From contig NW_020194518.1 in the NCBI RefSeq assembly GCF_002865645.1, positions 1 to 64,000 on the forward strand: 64,000 nt of DNA, written 5' to 3'. Under the pieces are notes generated by a model. That model was not told the origin of the DNA. It did not search any database and saw only the letters and a list, made by a program, of their open reading frames with translations. Positions 58,390 through 64,000 of this stretch are shown piece by piece (the first letter of the stretch is position 1; each line of letters opens with the position of its first letter). The stretch comes from Hyaloscypha bicolor E. Taxonomy: Eukaryota; Ascomycota; Leotiomycetes; Helotiales; Hyaloscyphaceae. Both the position numbers and the translations under genes were made by a program.

Positions 58390-60082
58390 ATGTCGAGTCC
58401 AATCATGACGAGATTTTTGCTCTCAGTCCCCATCACCTGCTTGCTCATTCTGTTGTTGTCTAGACGACCTGAGTGGCCGGGCGATACCCATGCATTCGTA
58501 CACATCGAGACGTCCCAAAAGCCAGTTCGGCTGTCTTTCATGCCACCGCTCATCGACGACTGGAGTCATCCTTCATCACCATTACCCACACAACAACGCG
58601 CGAGCGCTGAGGACCTTCTGGACGCAGAACTCATCGACCCAGTCAAAGCCTCGAATATCAAAGCTCCAGAGGAGTTGATCAACCTCGCCCATTGTCCCCG
58701 TTCTCCCAACCAGTTCACTGGCCACATACGACTTCCAAATCTGCTTTACAACATCTCCATGAGTCCTATAGCTGCCACAAAAAGAGAGACGAGGACCTTT
58801 TGGAACCCTACAATATTTGCACTTCCATACTGGGCCAAAAGTCAGTATATTATCGTTAACATGGTCGCTTCCCATGGTGAGCCGTATCGGAAAAATGTGC
58901 TCTGCGAAGCCAACATCTGCCACCCCGAATCCCGGAAGTCCAATAACCCACGTGAGATGGCTTGCACAGAAGAAGATCTCGAAGTCCTTGGTCCTAACGG
59001 TGGTCTGCGATGCGTCACTTCACCGGTCGAGGTCGACGTGCCTCCAACTCCCGCCGAGAGTTGTGATGGCAATGAACAGCTCCTGGCTGATATCCCAGGC
59101 TTTCATGATCCTAGGCTGTTCTACTCCGTCCGAGGAGAGCCTATCTTGATGGTTGTATCGCAGTAAGAAAATTCGCCATCGCAGTTTTGAATAGCTGCTG
59201 ATAGTTATCAGGTCGAGATATGCCTGTATTGGTCTCTGGGCGATTGACCTGCGAGTTGTCTACCCAAGCCTCGAAGAAACGTTCTCTTCATCCCCTCGAC
59301 GTTTAGGACCTGGGCCACTGATGTCGTATCCCACACTGACAGAGCTCACGCGCAATCCACCATCAACTCGCCGTTCTTACGAAAAAAATTGGGTGATGTT
59401 CTCGCCGTCGCCATCAACATCTTATCTGCAATACGAACTGAATTCCACCAGTCGGACTTTTGCCCAGCTTGTTGGAGCTGGACTCACTACAACGAATGAG
59501 ACGGACCCTCTGGAAGAGCCTTGCCTCAGCGAACCGACACCGGAGGAAGTGGGCGGTGGCCATTTCATGGCTGGTCCTTCCTGGCACCAAGCTACTCCAG
59601 CATTAAATCTAATCCTGTGCATAAGATCGAACTCAACCTGTATCAACCAAATTGGAGAGAAGGTCTTCTTTGCAGCAATTCACAGAAAGCATATCAACGG
59701 TTTTGGCCTGCCTGAACGCTATGAGCGATACTTCGTCGTGTGGTCTGCTACTCCACCTTTCAACATGCTCGCTGTCAGTCAACACCCCATCCTCTTGGCC
59801 AACGAGACGAATCGGGGTTGGACGCCAGAGCAGATTTGGGATGGTGTACCGGAATCAGAATCGGGTAGTCGTGCTGAGTGGGGACAGTTTACCTACACCA
59901 CGACAATTGCGTATGCTTGGGGAAGGGAAGAAAGTGACATCAGAGAAAAAGTCATGGGATATCTTGATGATGAAGTGATATTGAGCGTGGGAATCGATGA
60001 TCAGAACGGACTTTATGCCAAGGTCAAAGTCTCGGAGCTGTTACAATGTCTGAGAATATGCCCTGGTCGAATGCCAGTTTGA
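58390..60082 (+). CDS. Signal-anchored beta-propeller-like protein, GH43/GH130-type fold suspected
   Basis: Two exons, 58390-59162 and 59212-60082, with a 49-bp intron (GTAAGA...ATCAG) restoring VVSQSRYACIGLWAIDLR; 547 residues. MTRFLLSVPITCLLILLL near the start is a signal anchor or signal peptide. The rest is lumenal or extracellular, with several N-glycosylation sequons and cysteines. FHDPRLFYSVRGEPILMVV is a DPR-type blade motif as in five-bladed propellers of GH43/GH32/GH130 and related glycan-active proteins. WVMFSPSPSTSYLQYEL and HFMAGPSWHQATPALNL would be further blades. I do not recognise the exact family; catalytic residues cannot be assigned. Possible role in glycan trimming or transfer. 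A second ATG at 58405 is an alternative start. Confidence 0.7.
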
Positions 60083-60776
60083 TACCTGCTTGGCAGTGGT
60101 CTGTAGCTCTCGCAATCGCAGTACTATATATGCTTGTTGAGCTTGATGCAGTGACTCTCCACAATCTGTCTCACAATGGACAGAGGAGCGGCATTTGTTT
60201 CAATGTCCTGGAAACCACAATTCCTTCAGCGATAAATGTTCCCGCGAGTCGTGGTACATTCAGAAGCTATCCCCTTCAGATATCTGGGAGCTCTAAAATA
60301 CTGAACTCTTATCCCGTTCGAGTCCACATGAATGTCCAATCTTGATCTGGCACATTGAGAATTCAGTTCCGCTTTTTCTGTCCCCCGCGAGCCTGTTGAG
60401 AAACCAGACGGGCAATTCCGAAGACCCGAGATCTCAACGCTACTGCAGGTCTCTACAGGCATCCATATCAACTTCGAAGCGTCATAGAATCCTAGAACCT
60501 CGCGGAATTCGGCCACCTCCGTCTCGTACACGCTTTCTCGCCAACGGAGTTCGAGGGCCCACCTTTGAGCTTGCGAAAGGCCGAATGCCCCTCGCATCTT
60601 GAAGAAGCGTCTCTGATCACATAGGGAGTTTTGGAACAAATAGCGGCTGTGCAGGATTCTGACATATTTCATGAATAAGAGCAGGTTGAAATTCAGCCAT
60701 ATGTCAACCACCCCCTCTTCAGAGCAGCAAGGGGTATCTAAATAGCCCAGATAACTCGAATATTATCATTTCTATC
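60083..60776. other. Convergent intergenic region
   Basis: Lies between the 3' ends of the propeller-like and DHA1 genes. A 161-codon minus-strand frame here (60226-60711) shows no features and is not supported. Confidence 0.45.
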
Positions 60777-62574
60777 TCAATCTTCATCTACAGGCGCAAA
60801 AGACGACTTCTTCCTCAATGCCAATCCGTACTTCATAAACACAAAGGGAACGGGTATCGCAATTGTAGCTACGGCCCCAAGGATCGACATCGCAGGCCCA
60901 ACACCCAGATTATGGAACATTGGCTGAGCTGCGAGCGGTAATCCTGCTGCCATGATAGATCGCAAGAAAGTATTTGCAGATACCGCACTTGCAGCGTAGA
61001 CACCGTAGGTGTCAACGAGGAAGTTGATGCATTGTTGGAAGATAATATTAAAGCCCGCGCCGATGAAGAGTGTTGCGAACACAGGAGAAAGCCAGGGGAT
61101 TGAAGGCGTCGCTGTCCATCCAAACCCTAGGTAACGGGGTAGTTAGCCACTGCTCGATGGATATTGATTCAGGAAAGGACGTTGTCTTAGAAGAAAACCA
61201 TGAAACAGCTAGATTCAGGAAAAGGATTTCTCCCAAACACCTACAGAAGAGCCCAATAGCGAAGAGAAAACCGCCGATGGCCATGGGGGCCAGTCTTGCC
61301 TCAGGGACTGGTTTTCCATGGGCGGCATCAGAGATTCTGGCATATCGGGCTTGATTTCCTAAATTGACGAACGTTGCAAGACAGACGCCGATGAAGAGCC
61401 CAATGAAGGGTAGGGACCCAATGACGGGGCTCCAATGTCGATTCTTTTGGAAGACGACAGGGAAGACTTCTAGAGTTAGATAGAGCAGTGCGTAGACGAA
61501 TGAGGCATAGAAGGCTATGCAGGTGACCATGGGTTCCGTTATCAGCATACGAAGTGGCCGGGCAAAATGCTTTGTGGCTATCGTCTTTGGAGATAACTTG
61601 ATTCGTTCTGCAGGGTGGTAGAGTGCTTCGTTGCCGGTCTCTTTGCGCAGACGCTGGGCTTTTCTCTTCAACAGGACGGGGCCGTAGATTTCCGGTAGTG
61701 CGAAGGCACACATCAACAGAGTGGCAAAAACCCAGATCGCCTCGATATATTCGGTCCACCGCCATCCCAAGTGAGGGTTTACTGTCAAGGCTGCTCCGAT
61801 TGTTGGCCCTAAGGTTGGTCCTCCTACGACGGCTGGAAATGGTCAGCTAGAGCTTTCTATCGAGAGAGCAAAGAGAATAACCTCACCAATTGCGTAAAAT
61901 GTAGTCGCAACTCCTCTGGCTTTCGGTTCCCAAATATCACCCAGCGCCGCCGCCACATTGCTAACAGGAGCTGATCCAAACACTCCTGCGAAAAACCGAG
62001 TTATAAATATCGTTTCGGCGTTCTTCGCAACCGCCGTGGCGATAGAAAATAAACCCAAGACGAACATCGCAGGCAACATTGACCATCTTCTGCCCCATAT
62101 TTCAGATATAGGTGCCCAGCACAAAGGCCCAAAAGCAAATCCGAGACTGTTGGCAGACATTATTAGTACAAAATTCGATAAAGATCTGCTCCGCGCAACT
62201 TACATATACAACGAGATTGTCAGAACTGTGACCTCTCTACTCACTCCGATGTATTGAGAAACAGCGTTCTCCCCAGGAGCGATAATACTCGATCCCAAAC
62301 TTGCAGCTAACGCAAGCATCCCAAGCTGAAAAGTTATCCAACTCTTGTAACCTTTACTCCAATTCCTTGGATTCGCGGAGTCTGTATCTCCATCCCAATC
62401 AACTATATTAGGATCTTTCTTCTCCTTCTCCTTGGTGTCCCCTAATGGTAACGTATTCTCTTCATCGTTCGGCGGAGTAGATGGTGTCCATGTCTGGTCG
62501 GTATCGGAATCCTCCGTCTGGCTTGCCCGCGGTGACATCCTTTCGCGCAACGAATCGCGGCCTTTCGAGATCAT
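60777..62574 (-). CDS. MFS multidrug/polyamine-type transporter, DHA1 family
   Basis: Four exons, 62574-62204, 62146-61887, 61832-61245 and 61126-60777; introns of 57, 54 and 118 bp with GTAAGT, GTGAGG and GTAGGT donors and ACTAAT or GCTAAC branch sites in two of them. The joined protein has 522 residues. The cytosolic N-terminus ends in NPRNWSKGYKSW, the usual entry to segment 1 in fungal DHA1 drug:proton antiporters (Tpo/Flr1 type). Motif A is PISEIWGRRW and motif C is VVGGPTLGPTIGAALTVN in segment 5. The cytosolic loop contains RKAQRLRKETGNEALYHP. Twelve segments are expected. The upstream frame is open before 62574 but has no earlier ATG. Substrate unknown; likely exports a toxic or secreted small molecule. 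Confidence 0.9.
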
Positions 62575-64000
62575 TGTCTTGGCTTCCTGCCACTTGGCAG
62601 GCGATTGAAGACATTTTATATAACTTCCTTGATGCGTCACTCATGTGGACAATCTTCGGACTAGGACTGAAAAGTAGAAGAGAGAAAGGATGTAGCGGAT
62701 CGAGCGGCTTCAAGAGCGCTAGGACGATCTCATCCGCGTGGGGCCCGGCATCGGCAATCGCCTTGCTGCCTGGCTCCCCTGTCTTTGGGGCTAAGTACGG
62801 AGTTGAACAAGCTTTTTTAGAGTAACTTGCTCAGGTACGGAATAACATTATCGGAGATTCATAATGCAAGAACCATTATTGAGCATATTTCGATTTGCTG
62901 TGTCGATATTTTGCGTGGCGTAATGCGTAGTCGAGCTTACGTTTCTCGTTAGAAAGTAGCCGAGATTACGCGAGAGTGGATAGGGGGTACCTAACAATCG
63001 CATCGGACTGTTTTACGATACGGAACGACAGATGCATGATATTGTTGAATCCACTCCATTCCACTGTTTACCGCCTTATGTAAGTTTCGTTGATGTGCTT
63101 TGGAAACCTCAGGGAACGGAAATAGGGCAGCGTTACTCCCTTATCGAGGATGCATCGCGAGATCGAACCAAGTCGCTTTGATTGTTCTCTCTATTCCTCT
63201 GCCTGCCTTTTAGTGTTTGCTCCCAGCAAGGTTGGGAGATATTGAATTCTCAAGCATCTGAGCATTTTGGTGGGATCAGCGGTATTGGAAGTGGAGTTGA
63301 GTAATCAACCTCGTGGAAAGTTGCGTCCTGTGTTTCATAGACCTTCTGAAATTTGAAAGGAGTGCCACCTACCATATTAGAGATTTCAACACTTACAACG
63401 ATGATAATGGTGCCATGGTTTCATGATCCTCCCAACGAGGGTTGAACTTCTGATCTCCTCACTGTCCGAAGAGGAGTTTAACTTTCTTTGACAATATCTT
63501 CTGTGACAGTACTTCGTTGCGACCAACTTCATACACATGCACAACATTAGATTCAACAGATCTCAATTAATCTAGAGACTTACCCCGTACGTCTCGATGA
63601 CGGGGAAGCCGAGCTAAAGTACGCTGTCATACTTAGCATGGATCTAACTACCTACACTCTGGGACCATAAATACCTGATCATCGCAGGAGGGGCACTGTA
63701 TTAGGAATCACTAAAACTGTAATTGATCTACTTCTCCCTATTGATCTTTTCTCCAGTCATATTGGCCGCGCTTTAGGCAGCCCTCGAAGCTCGAGAACAT
63801 CACACCCGTGTTAATGCCATCTCTCCAGGTTTCCTGCTAACCTGCCTCCTCAGTCCCATCGTTGGAAGGGCAGGCGGAGTGCCGATCGAAGCTTGGAATG
63901 CACTCGAATAATAACAGGAAAGAAGCCCCAAGTTTGGTGAAGTAGGAGATGTTGCTGTGCTGATCACCAGTCCCAGGACGAGTTTGGTACATGGTGCGAA
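62575..64000. other. Intergenic, no supported gene
   Basis: Promoter side of the DHA1 gene, then sequence with frequent stops in all frames up to the window edge. Nothing else seen. Confidence 0.5.

Noticed and set aside
1..64000. tRNA or rRNA genes
   Set aside because: Scanning for B-box-like GGTTCGANTCC and rRNA landmarks gave nothing convincing; a covariance-model scan would be decisive.

Overview
The window is nuclear DNA of a filamentous ascomycete (Pezizomycotina). This rests on short introns (about 48-220 bp) with GT...AG ends and CTAAC/CTGAC-type branch sites, fungal cell-wall gene families, and a long AT-rich block whose transposon looks mutated by repeat-induced point mutation (RIP). 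The sequence alone does not fix the class; Leotiomycetes is only a guess.

Layout. 1-7150: very AT-rich, gene-free block holding a RIP-destroyed Ty3/gypsy chromovirus on the minus strand. Zinc knuckle, protease, reverse transcriptase, integrase and a chromodomain-like tail can still be read in order. A 93-bp tandem repeat lies behind it. 7150-10720: sharp return to normal composition through a 97-bp tandem repeat, then a cluster of at least six tiny cysteine-rich proteins sharing CCxC...CxxCxHxxCxxC, with a shared promoter block upstream of two of them. 11.5-14.5 kb: membrane-anchored GH3 beta-glucosidase. 21.8-23.2 kb: membrane-anchored GH16 glucanase. 31.6-34.6 kb: processive family 2 glycosyltransferase resembling the ZtGT2/FgGT2 hyphal-growth family. 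39.1-40.4 kb: GPI-anchored two-domain fasciclin protein. 37.3-38.3, 43.2-43.7 and 46.3-46.5 kb: small inverted-repeat elements, the first a nested pair. 48.1-50.2 kb: two unrecognised multi-exon genes. 51.9-52.7 kb: a broken Rds1-type ferritin-like gene. 53.0-62.6 kb: a compact block of an MFS transporter, an SGNH-like membrane protein, a divergently transcribed membrane-anchored beta-propeller-like protein, and a second MFS transporter of the DHA1 multidrug type.

The recognisable genes lean towards the cell surface: glucan hydrolysis (GH3, GH16), a wall or surface polysaccharide synthase-like enzyme (GT2), surface adhesion (FAS1), and possible glycan modification and export (SGNH-like, propeller, transporters). 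Very long gene-poor gaps (7.3 and 8.4 kb) separate them. The least-described features are the micro zinc-ribbon cluster beside the RIP block and the SGNH/propeller/transporter block. Exon structures were worked out by hand from splice signals and reading-frame continuity and have not been tested against transcripts.
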